Shown: positions 38,641-51,400 of the stretch, in pieces | How positions within the stretch are numbered: the stretch's first letter is position 1 | Layout: every line of letters starts with the position of its first letter | Assembly (NCBI GenBank): GCA_009617715.1 | Contig: VTFK01000077.1 | Span: 186,001 to 250,000 of the forward strand | Direction of reading: 5' to 3' | Source of the DNA: Plectrocnemia conspersa | Taxonomy: Eukaryota; Arthropoda; Insecta; Trichoptera; Polycentropodidae | DNA: 64,000 nt | Made by a program: the position numbers and the translations under genes | The notes under the pieces: model-generated | What the model saw: only the letters and a program-made list of their open reading frames with translations | What the model was told of the DNA's origin: nothing | The model's database searches: none

Positions 38641-39353
38641 AAAATACGAGCCTTTCTTATACATACAAGAAATAATGTATAAGAAAAAAGATGAAATTTA
38701 TTTATTATATCGAAAATAAACAGTAAAATAATCTCTAGAGTAAATGGATTTCGTTACATAATGATTTACTATGAATTTATAAGGCAACGTAACTTTTTTT
38801 CTAATTATGTGTACAAAAGTTATTATTTAGATTACATGTAGCATATATTTATTAATGTACTTTCCAAACACATTATTTTTAAACAATATTAATTACAATG
38901 CCTTTAAAAGCTAGCAATAGATAAACCAATCAATATTAATTTAATAAATTAATAAATAAATATATTAAAATATATTTTTATATAAAAAAAATTAAAACAG
39001 ATTTCTTTCAAGATTCGCGATTATCAAAAAAATTCTCACTTAACGCTTTTCTTAAGAACACAAAGGGTAAGGTAATGGCCCTGAGTAAAGTCAACATCAA
39101 GTCTAAAAGCATTCTGATCACGAATTTCGCGGAACAGCGAACAACGCAGATTTATACCTGTCTATATTTTTTCATCAAACAAAAAACTTTCACTGTAAAA
39201 TAAATATATAAAATATGATTTTGTGATAATTATTATTCCACCCAAGCGATAAAATTCATCACGACGTTTGAAAAACAATCCCTTATGTTTATTTTATAAA
39301 TACATGCAATTATATGTCAATCGTTATATAAATGTATATTTTTTTTGTTTCAG
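38641..39353. other. AT-rich stretch before the first certain semaphorin exon
   Basis: No gene recognised. It ends in a good acceptor (TTTTTTTGTTTCAG, 39340-39353). Confidence 0.6.
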
Positions 39354-39405
39354 GGATAGATTACTAAGGCTGAACCTGACGGACATTAGCCAGTCGCGCT
39401 GCGAG
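39354..39405 (+). CDS. Sema2a: Semaphorin exon: start of visible Sema domain
   Basis: Encodes DRLLRLNLTDISQSRCE. Starts after TTTCAG with one base completing a split codon and ends in phase 0 before GTAATA. The DRLxRLNLxDIxxSxCE pattern is the conserved early beta-propeller segment of semaphorins. Confidence 0.92.
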
Positions 39406-42400
39406 GTAATATATTATTTTTCACTTTACAACATCTAAACAATCTATCATAGAAACGATTTTGGTAGTTTTCCGTTTAATTTTCACGACTAACCGTGATT
39501 TAATAAGAAAAGCCCTTACGCACGCAGACCCCCACCATCGGGCGTAATTTGACCGGACACACAGTTGTGTAAACTCAAGGGTTTGCAACCCCTAAACCCA
39601 CCCTCAGCTCCTACTGACCCTACGGCCACCTTGTGTATACCTTTGGCTCAAATATGCGACTCACAACTTCAAACCGCACAAAACTATTCCAATTACACAA
39701 GTTGGATGTGTAAGGTGTTTCCGGACAATTAGTCCTAAGATATAAATATATATTGTCCACTGGGAACTTTCAGTGGTGCTGCTGCGTGCGTAGCCCGAAT
39801 TCAGAAAAGAATTCTATATACATATGTATAGATATACAGGTGGGTCAAGACGAATAGTCAATTTTAACTTTTTCGTGTTGGGTTTAGGAGCAAATTAACC
39901 GAATTAGATAAAAATATTTTGTCAGAAAAGTTTTTGTGTACCCGTAAATAATGACGATTTTCTATATCACAGATAATTTTGGAATATTGCTTGTGCAATA
40001 TTTTGCCTGAGAAGGAGCACATGCTTGGACCTAATATTTTATTATTGTAATATACAATATTAATATTATACAGTAATTATTTGCACTCTTATTTAAAAAA
40101 AACATTAAATAATTTTCAGATAATATAAATTATGTGAAACTTGAATATCAAATAATAACCGACAGTCAGTCTTTAGAATTAAAGAATAATTTTAATTAAT
40201 GTAAACTTTTCTCACACAAAGCAGTGGAAATAAAAAAGTATTCGGATAGCAACATTTGCGTATGACTTAATTATAACTATTAACCCATTCATGAATAGTC
40301 CATGGTTTAAAATATAAGATTTGTTTTAAAAATATTCTCAAAAACTAATTTTCGATAATCGCCACTTAAACGCCAGCGACTCACCGGTGAGTCATTTGTT
40401 GTTTTTTTTTACAAAGTTGACGAATTATTTAGAAATTATATTTTTTTAATTATTAAATATTATTGTAATTGTCTCATTTATCAGTAAACCAATTATTTTA
40501 TATTTATTTTTAGAAAGAGATACAGACCCGTGAAGATAAATAACAAGTGACTCACTAAAAAGTCGCTGGCGTGTTAAGAACTCGCATTTCTCGTGAAGTT
40601 TGCTGATTTCTGGAGAATATAAATTAAGCTGTTTTTTCTTAACATTTAAATTTGTTTTAATTTTTCTAAATTATATATAACCGATTCATTTGTTTATACC
40701 GATGCGTAAGAAAGGATGGGTCCATCCCAGACGTTTGAAAATTTGCATGCTTTATTAGAAGTATCTGTATGGCAAAAAAGTGTTTACGATTTTAATCGGC
40801 CTTATATTTTCTATGTTAATCTAAGAACTATAATAATAATCAGATAAGAAGAAACCGACAGATTGCAAAAGTATATGGGGGCTTTCCACAAAGTAACGCC
40901 ATAAAATTTTCCTTCCGGCGAACTTAAATCTCATGTGTGCGAATTTAATTCTCATAAATTTTAAATGTAAAGTAACAACAGCTGTTATTGTCAATTTTCT
41001 CTACAATTCTGATATAAACACGGGAGTCTCAAATTTCTTTATTCAACGCTCTGTTATCAATCGAAGTAGATCGATCCGTTCTGATTCTTTGATGTATTGC
41101 GTCCATTATAACAAACCATAATCTTAGTGAAAATTGTTCTATTTAACGATCATCTAATTCTCTGATATCTACAATAATAAACTATTATTATAATTACATT
41201 TTTATTTATCAAAATTTCTTGAGAAAATAGAGACGTGAAAATGAGAATTCTTATTTATTATTGAAAAACTTCAAAAAACTAGAATATCAATGTAAATCTT
41301 AACTCAATTTAATTGTGAGTTAGCTGATTTTTGTAATTTAGCAATGCTTTTTATATTATAAAAATAAATCGTTCCAAAATTATTTTAATTGAAATTCAAA
41401 GTTCTTATTATTTTTTTTTGATATTGTGCTTCTTTTTTTATTCAGTGCTCTATGAAAATAAATTTTTATTTTCTTAAAGCCTCATTTATTTTATATGCTA
41501 AATTTTCATTATGGATTAAGCAAAATACAAATTATTCATTTCTAAAATGTTCATTGAAAAAATAAAAAAATATATGTACTCATATTATATACAAATTTTA
41601 GTATTTAAAAATAATAATTTTTAATTTAAGCATATGAGTTTTCTGTGGAAACAAATAAGGTGTATTAGTTTCCTATTTTCATCTTCGAAAAAAATTTTGA
41701 AATGGTGTATTAAAAAAATATTTTAGTTTTATAAAGTTTTTTAATATATTTTTTAGAGAATATTTTTAAATTTACTTTCTATATTGTTAAACATATATTA
41801 ATATGCATATTTTAACGCTTTTTAATTTATTTCAGTATTATAATGATACTCTTCTACACATATTGATGGTATCAAATAATCATATAATTTAAAAATAATT
41901 GTCCGAACGCATATTCGATTAAGCTTATTTTAAAAAATACAACAAATACTTTTTTTATAATTATAGTAATAATATTTTTAACTGAAATATATACATACAT
42001 TACATACATATACTATTGCGATTCTGTACAAAATAACTGTCGATACGATTTAAAACATTCAAAAGCAGTGATAAGGGTCATTAGTTAAATAAATTAAAAA
42101 TATATTATTTACCATACAAAAACTTTTATTATATTTTTTAATAAAACAATTATGTTTTATTAATAAAATAATTATAAGTAACCACCATATAACAATCAAA
42201 CATACATATAATAATTTTAATCAAATAGTATTTTTAGTGACTAACAAAATCAGAAAACCTTCACACAATATTAATATCGTAAGTGATTAATGATTGTTTG
42301 TATGTTCTTTCTCTATATCAATAAAAATCCTGATATAGAACATAACTTTCCTATAAAATTATTAATATATGATATATCAGCTTGTATTTTTCCGGTAAAC

Positions 42401-45400
42401 CAACATGATATATAAATATATTATATACATGCAAACTGTACATACGGGTATAATAACATAAAAAACATTTTTTTGTATTCAAATTCTTGACCGGAACCTT
42501 ATTTTCCCATACGAGATCGAAGGCCAGAACCCAATATTTTCTCCGTTCTCAGTCCTGATTTATATTTACGCATGTTTTTTTTCTTTTCCACCCTTTTTTC
42601 TGCGAGGTAGGCGTACGCGTACATTTTATAAAAGAGCCACAATCACAAAAACTGCAAAATATGTAGCCCGCATGACCATTGTATGTAAACGTTGAATATT
42701 TCAACAATTCCGGTTTGATGACCGGACGCCGTAAGCTGTGCATTTTCAATAAGACAGCCTCCTAGCCGCTCGATACAACATTAACGAGTCCAGGGACCTT
42801 TTCTGAACCTCAACGAAGGGAAAAGGGATTGCTAAGCCTCTTTCGCACATTTCTCGATTGTATTAGAAACCAAGGACGAGCGCGTAAGGGACGATAATGT
42901 CCCCAAACACCTTCACATTGGGGATTGTAAAGTTTCCCAACTTACATGCATCCTTTCACACGAACAACTTGTGTGAAGGTTCTTAAGGACAACCCCAATG
43001 TGCTGCATTAATTTTGTATTTGTGCTACTACAATTGCGGGTAAAACTTAAGTGTTAGGGTGCGAAAATCATTAATTACAACAATGTGTATGTTTGGATTC
43101 GTATACTTTTTGTTATTATTTATACATGCTTCGGATGGTTGTCGGATCTTGTGCTATAAAAAAGCTATGCGAGTAAGCTGTGAATAATACACAACGTTGT
43201 TTTTCTGCCTGACGCCCTTTGTAAGTGGTGTTAACACACCATAGGGGACGAAGACAGCAAATGGTCTAAAGCCTCGTTTATATCCCCGAGATTATCTCGG
43301 GTTAAAGCTTTTCACGAAACCAAATGAAAAGCTCTTTTGTTAGTTTTTCCACTTGTCACGTTCGCTTCGCGTCAACTAAAAAACACGAATCGCTTTAATG
43401 GTATGCAAACTCTTTGTTGTGTAATTCAATAATGAATTTAAAGTGCTACAAACGTTAACTGATACATACTAAGTTGTAATATAATACGTATTATATTATA
43501 ATATATAAACCGAACATTGTATTATTGGGTAATTTATTTAATGAATTAATCAACTTTACATTCTAAATTATGTCACTGATTGAAATACTATAATAATATT
43601 TTTTTTCATAATATTTAAAATATTTGGAAAAGTCAGAGAAGCCTGCGATTTTGATATAAAAATATTTTTATTTATATAGTATCAAAAAATGCAATTTCCC
43701 ATAAAAATTTATATTTTTTACTGTTTTCCACATTACAATATTGCTTTGTAATAGTGTCATTGTATAATAGAAATGTTATTAAATATATAAAAATGATAAA
43801 TATTCGGTCCTTCCATCATAATTAAAAATATTTTGTGCTTAAATTTAAAACTTATTTTATATTTCTTAAGTTTAAAAAACTTTTCCCTAATTATAAAAGC
43901 ACGGCGATGCATAACTTGCGGCGAACAGACAGCTTAAAGTTTCGCTACTTAGCCCTACTATCCTACTTCGCTAATATATGCCGTACTAAATTTTCAGAGG
44001 GACTCATTACTGTTGGAGCCGAGCAACGTGGCGCAATGTGTTTCGAAGGGAAAATCCGAGAATTTCGACTGCAGAAATCACATCAGGGTTATACAACCGA
44101 TGGGCGACGGGCACCGTCTGTACATTTGCGGCACCAACGCGCACTCACCCAAAGATTGGGTCTTATATGTGAGTTATTTTTGTTTATGAACATTCTCATG
44201 TTAAGCACGTCATGTGTCATGTGCCACGCGCTTGATATTCCAGATGAATCTGACCCAGCTACCCCGTCACGAATACGTCCCGGGGGTGGGCGTCGGCATC
44301 GCGAAGTGTCCTTATGACCCGATGGACAACTCGACGGCCGTGTGGGTGACCCACGGAAATCCCGCTGGATTACCGGCCCTGTACTCCGGAACCAACGCCG
44401 AGTTCACAAAGGCAGATCCTGTGATATTCCGGACTGATCTCTTCGATCCGCATACCAGTGAGCGGAAATACAACTTTAAAAGGACGCTGAAATACGACTC
44501 TAAGTGGCTAGACAGTAAGTATTTTTGCAAGATAATATATAATAACTTATGATTTCTCAAATTAAAACAAAACTAGAACCACTTATCGAGAACTATGAAC
44601 TATTAACTCGATCGTTTAGTAACACAAATAGATACGTTTTCTACTTTTTTTTACCTTATAATTATTCAAAAGCTTATATAAATTTGTAAACATCAAAAAC
44701 GTTCTTATTATAGATAGCTTTTTGTGGTTATAACCCATCAAATTATATTTCATAGCAATCGAAAAATATTAAAATCAAATCCCACATAAATATGTTGTCT
44801 TTTTAATGTTGTGTCAGAGAGATCGAAATTATTATAATTCGATACATAAAAAGTTTTTTCCCTAATTTTATGTTATTGTGCTTAAATTTATAATATTGTA
44901 GCTATAACTATTTTTTAAATAGTTTTTTGATAAATAATAAAAAATTACATCACAAACTTACATAAATGGTGAAATATATTGGTATATCATTAAAATCATT
45001 ACAAAAACTTGCCAGTAGAAGTCGGAAGCTTTTTAGAATTTATACAGTTGTAAATATATAATAGAATTTGAGATACATTTTGGTTATTTTAATTTTCGTA
45101 ATGAAACTATCGAGATAAATAATTTGGGTTTTTTGCTAATAAACAGCTATTTATCTTAAACAAAATAATTTGCCATTGTAATGTTTTATTAACATTCCTG
45201 TATTTAGTAATTAATATGATGAAAGTAATTGGTCGTCGAAAATACAAAATTTCTGACATAGTGAATATTTTAATTATTAATTTATTTTAAAGAACTAAAG
45301 TAAAAATGTACACAGAATCCTCTAACTTTTTAGACTCATAAGCTGTAATTTATTAGTAGTTTTTTTTTTAATATTTTACTAAATGCCATTTTCAGATATC

Positions 45401-48400
45401 AAATGTCGAAATACAATTAAAAACGTAGTGTAAAAATTTAAGATAATTTACTTATAAATGCTATTTTTTTCTTTGAATAATAAAGAGACTTAATTTGTTA
45501 AGTTACGTGTACAATTTTTTTATAAATACTGTAATTTTATATAAATAATATATCAAGAAATATTGAATCGAGATGGTTTTTAAAAAACATGCAGTAATTT
45601 ATTTTGCTAGGTAACACATTTTTTTGATATTTTACTAATAACCTTCATATATTGTAATTTTTAACTTAAACGCTATTATAGCTTAGTAAAAAGTCTTATG
45701 CCTGTACTACACTCTCTGGAAGTTGTCCGAACCGAAGTTAGAGTACGCTCGGGATAAGGATGCCAGTTTGTTATTGTGTGCGTGTACATGTATATGAGAG
45801 GGAGAAGCGATGTAGCGTGTACTTCGTTGTCTCGCTTTCTCTTTTAAGGACAGTTGCTGATTCGTCAACGCTGGTATTCGTCATTAAAGTGCAGTGTGGC
45901 ACAGAAGTTCGATCTTCTCTAGTGATTTATTTATTTTAAATAATTTTGTGTTGATATTGGTTTTAAACCCAGATATGCCCACTGTTCCATGGGTAGGTCA
46001 CTAAACTCGTGCCATTGTTTTTTATTTATAAATGAAATTTTAAGAGAACAAAATTTCTTGGGCACATCTGGGTTAATTGATATCAAGGCTTCAAATATAC
46101 ACTGTAAGTTATTCGTTCTCTTACCCGTGGATAAAAATATTTTAAATATTTTTCCATTAATCCTCACGTTGATGGTTTTTTTACACTATTCTCTGTAAGG
46201 CTTAAAAAAGTTATTATTCTTATCGTTGCGCCAATGATAATTTTTTAATTTATTCAATGGATTCTAATGATTTAATAGAGTCGTCGAGCCATTAAACAAT
46301 CTGCGAATAATTTCTTTCCCCATTTTATATCTTTTTGCTTTTGAAGAATAGCTAAAGACTTAATTATTTTTTTTCACTAGTGAAAGATTTTGAATTTTGC
46401 AAATATTTAATTAATGACATCAATGTCTAGTTTCTTCGATTGCATAATATATTTTTAATTGTCCGTTGAAATTTCCAACTTAGCTCAGATGTATGTATGT
46501 TAAATAAACATTATTTTCTTTTAAAATAAAAAAATTAAATATTCTGAGCGAAATTGTTTTGAGCCACACAGCTCACGCACACAATAGCAAACCGGAATCC
46601 TTATCCCGAGCGTACTCTACAACTGAAGTCGGCCGAGACCTACGACTTCGAGTAAGCGACCACATTGCCACAAATTTTATATGACGTCCGGACGGCGGCT
46701 TCTGTCACGTACAGCTGGCATATTTGCGCGCGATTGAAAAATGTACCAAATAATCGCAATTTTTAAATTGTCATTTTATTAAGTTTGTGTGGTCACTCAC
46801 CAATACAATATCAGTGAAAACTTTTCGGTCGTAAATATTCAATTTACGCAAAATCTTTGTCGGCTTTTGCAAAATGCCATAAGGCATAAAAATTATACTT
46901 CAGAATACGAACACCACATCTGTGACTATCCTAGAATTCGTCGCCATCGATTTTAAATAAGCATTCGTTATGGTGTGACATTTATATAAGCCGATACATA
47001 AGCATATTCGAAACGATTTTTTTTTAACAAAATCAAGTACCACTAATTATTTTTTAAATATTTAATTTTATATGAAAAAAATATAATAATGATATCTTTT
47101 GGAAGAATATACTATCAAAAATATAATTAATCCCTTTTGGTGCCCTAAAATATTCAAAGATGTCAGTAAGAGTCTGTTGAAGTCCCCGATAAGCATGTGA
47201 TATTATAGCTTGACCATGTGACCACGATGCAGCGCTCGACATGCGTGCTAACCATAGGACGCCTACGCGCATACTGAAATTGAAGCGAGCTACTCGTTCT
47301 ATCTCAGTTTGCGAAACACCATATCATTATCTCTCTCACTCTCGTCACTTAACACGCGAGACAGCGAAAGGGGAAGTATCTTACCGCTCGCGCTCGAAAG
47401 AGCAGCTCCGACTTCGGATCCTTTAACTTCGGTCTGTTTGCCGACAATGCGCGAAGCTGGCCAAGTCGACTGAATTACTCCCACTTTACCTCCCGTTCTC
47501 AGTAGCCTCGGACAACTTCCGAGAGATTTTAGAGCGGGCAGAACCGAACTCGACCGAAGTAACCCACTATATTATCCGTCCTTGGCCAACCTTGGCCAAC
47601 TCTCAGAGAGTGTAGTGCAGGCATTAAATGTACTTTCTAAGAAACAAACCTCAGTTACACGATTTACATTCAAGGGTATGAAATGTAATAAGCTTGAATA
47701 TTTGCTTGAATATTCGATTAATACTAAAAGTAAAAAAATATATATTATAGTATTTACCTCATTAATATATAATATAAGAACAAATATCTAGTTAATAAAT
47801 TACACTTAATAGCTAAATTAAATGTTACCATTGCAAAGCAGTCAGCTTTAATTCAATGAAAACAACTGTAATAATTATTTATTGGTCATTAGTATTTTAA
47901 TATAAGTAGATAAAAAAAGTCATGTTCTCGATTAAAAAAATAGCATAATTAACTTAGAATTAATTCTGATACTATTTCCTCAAAGAGTAGGCAACTGCGT
48001 GCGTTCAATAATAATTTTCTCTGTAATTCTCGTTCGTATCAGTTAATTAGCGGTTTTAGAGAGTCTTATATTGTTGGAGCACTAGGCGAGAATATCATAT
48101 TCGAGCCTTGCGCAACATCACAAAAGAAATTGCGAAATTAATTAACAAATTCGCCGACGAACGATTCAGAGCGCGCTGCCTTATCGCCTAATCAAATTAC
48201 TCCAAATTAAACAAACGTCTTGTCAAAATGTGACAGAAATTAATTTTAATCATAAAACTCGAGCGAGACATACACTATATACTATGTAGTATAGTACATA
48301 CAGATATAAACCCTTTATTAAGAAGCAACTAATCCGTTCGTTTAATTATCACAAAGAAGTAGCAAATTATGAAATTTTACATTCCTAATTTTCTATACAT

Positions 48401-51400
48401 ATTTTCTTCTCTATCTTATTTTTTCAGAAAAATCGTTTAATTAAATACAAATTTTTAAATAGTATATTAAAAAATATTCCAATCAATTAGTGCTAACTAT
48501 TTATAGTTGAGAAGTGATTTACATCGTTCTGATAATTTATTTATACCTCCCCTTGAGAGGCGTACTTTACGTATTTAAAAATACTTTGACTACCTCGTTG
48601 CTCTGAAATTTGAACTATTCAAAAGAAAATATAAATTATCCATATTGAATACTACACAAATAAACAAACAATTTAATCTGATTAAAATCGGCTTTGGATT
48701 TTGAGAACAAGCTAATATGTGTAAGGTGTATTATATATATTTATAGGCATTCGATATATTAGATAAGGCGGAGGGGTTGTCTTTGAATATTGATCACCCT
48801 AGGTATTTAGGGTCGTTTAGCAACGTGTCCTGGCCCTAGATAACTAATGTACCATCCTACATACACACCAATCAATGTCCGAATGGCCTAACAACGGTCG
48901 GGATCGTATTGAAAAGTGTTGCGTAGTAGTAGAATTATGTGTATAGACACGTGCCTATACACCCAGAATCTATTCCCACTTGAAAATTGAATTCGATCTT
49001 TAGGCAACGTACTTACGAATTCGCCTAAATAATTATTTCAGGCATTTTGTAGGTTTCAATTAATTTTACCGGGCTTATCAAATCTGCTTATTAAGGTTTA
49101 TTATGTAGTCGTAGGTGTTGGTAAACTGGATGTTATCCCCGTAAGAGGATTAAAAAGCAAACACCGAGGCTTACTTCGTGTATAATAAACGAGTGTCAAC
49201 CAAAATAGCGCAACGTTTCAACAAACGAATGAATAATACATACACACATACATATGTATGTATGTACAAGGTGATAATCATATTGTTAACAAGGTTAAAA
49301 TTAAATTGAAAAAAATACACTCGAAGTTTAATATTATTCACTATATATAATATATACAATATATATGATCAACAGTCTATAATATATATTGTAGACTCAC
49401 CAATAATACGGTAAATCGTGAACGTGCTGTTTGGGGGCGTGTAGTTGGGGGACGAATCAGGCGCGTGTGGTGAGATATCTTCCCTTTGATTCGCTCACAC
49501 ATAAAGTAACGGGCACCCAAATAGTACGTCCCTGTATTATATTATATATTTATTAAATCAAACAGATTAAAAAAAACAATTGATTATGATGTATGAGAAT
49601 TTTCTGAACTACTCGACCGTGGAAAATATCTGTTACAGAATATTTTTAAAAGCGTTATTAGTATTTGCGATTTTAGTGCTGGCACCGAAAAAGTGTATTA
49701 ATTATGCTGATGTACGTGACGATCGGAGATTCAGACGGATTACTAAACAAATGAACGATCGGTGTCTTTTAAATATAAAATACAAAATAATTGTATTGAC
49801 AACATCCTGACAGTGGTAACAGACGTGATTGAAACACGCATTATTATGGGATTAGATCAAAAAAGCCTAAAAATAACAATTAGTAGACGCATGAGCCTTC
49901 AATAAAGGGACAAGATAGCCACATACATATGATACTTAACAATTGCGTTTATAACTGGACCACCTGTTAGCATATCCATCTAGATACGTTTATTCCTCGT
50001 AATCACACATAAAGACCGAAAAAACTACCATTTTGTGTGAAAACAATGCGTTCTATCCTGCGCAGAAGGACTATTGTTATTTCTACCCCTTGTTAACGAT
50101 TGCCAAAAGTGCCCAACTTACAATTTCACTTTTATGGGCATAAACATATTTCATGCGTATGTGCAATAAGCGATGCAATTGGCTCATCAATATCCTCATC
50201 TGTGATTCGCAAGAACTATATCGAATCATCAGTATAAAAGATACGAGACTCACCAGACGACAGATGGAGAAAGACGCTCATGAAACTCAACCTAAAAGAT
50301 TCCCAGCACGAGGTACATCAGCGGATAGTTCAACATCTTCACAATATCACAACCGACACACCGGCGAAGACTCTCTGACTTTTAAGACCAGCTATTTCGA
50401 TTCCACTAGCGGCAGCTACGTTTTCATATGTAATATATACCTAATAAAATAAACTGCTATTTGGCGTCTATTTTGACTGCAAACTCATTTGACCTCGAAG
50501 CTATTGTATTAACTATCATTAAAATAGTTTTTTTAATATTTGTATTAATATAAAATCTATAAAATCTATTAAACAAAAATGTATTACATTAAATGGAATA
50601 TACAAAGTTCTTTAAATATTTCTTACAGTATTTTTAGCAATATTTATTTATAACATATTTTCTACCTCAAACGTAATAGAAATTCCGCGCCTGCTCTTTT
50701 CTACGGCACTTTTTTTTCAACACTTCTTAGCATTAATCATATTTCATCTTTTGTTAAACGTGCATTAAAATATTTTTTTTTAACGAGTTAATCAGTGACA
50801 ATGGATGGTAAAGAGCGTTACTAATTTGTGCTACATTTCATTGCTATAAACAAAATTAAATTGACGATGAACTTCAGCAGAGTCTTATTTTACAATCGGA
50901 TCACTTCGCAACTAGTGGGATTAGGAATTACCCAACCATCTTGTGTTTTGTTTTTCTTAGGATAACATATTGTGATTTTTTTATGAAAAGTTTCTATAAA
51001 ATATTCTTAAAATCTCTATATTTAAGTGAATTAAAAAAATAGTATTTTCTTCGTACGACAGCCTAAGTAGGAGGTCGGGCCCAGTGTCAGAAGCTAAAAC
51101 CCAACTAGGTAACTTGTGGACTAAAAATCTTGAGCCTTATGGAATTACTGCCTATTGGAATTACAAATTTAATTTAGTTTAAAATGTGTTACACCTCTGG
51201 TGTTCATATTTTAGGATTCGAATCTCATATGGAACTTTATGTTTTTTTATTTCTATCGTGTCTGTGAGATCGGAATTAGTGGTTATTATATAATTATAAT
51301 TCTAATCGATTTACCTAGATTTTCCTAATCTCATGGATGAATATCGTGATGATTAAATGAAATCGAGCTAGATGTACGTATTAGGTATTGAGCTTCTTTA

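Larger units (their letters stand above)
39406..43997 (+). other. Semaphorin intron, 4592 bp
   Basis: AT-rich. It contains a piggyBac-type MITE (40370-40573), a GC-richer island (about 42500-43420) with stacked inverted repeats, and no other gene. It ends in AAATTTTCAG. Confidence 0.85.

Noticed and set aside
43835..44317. 160-codon + strand open frame over a semaphorin exon
   Set aside because: The conserved semaphorin sequence is in a different frame (43998-44168) with correct splice sites; this frame is a shadow.
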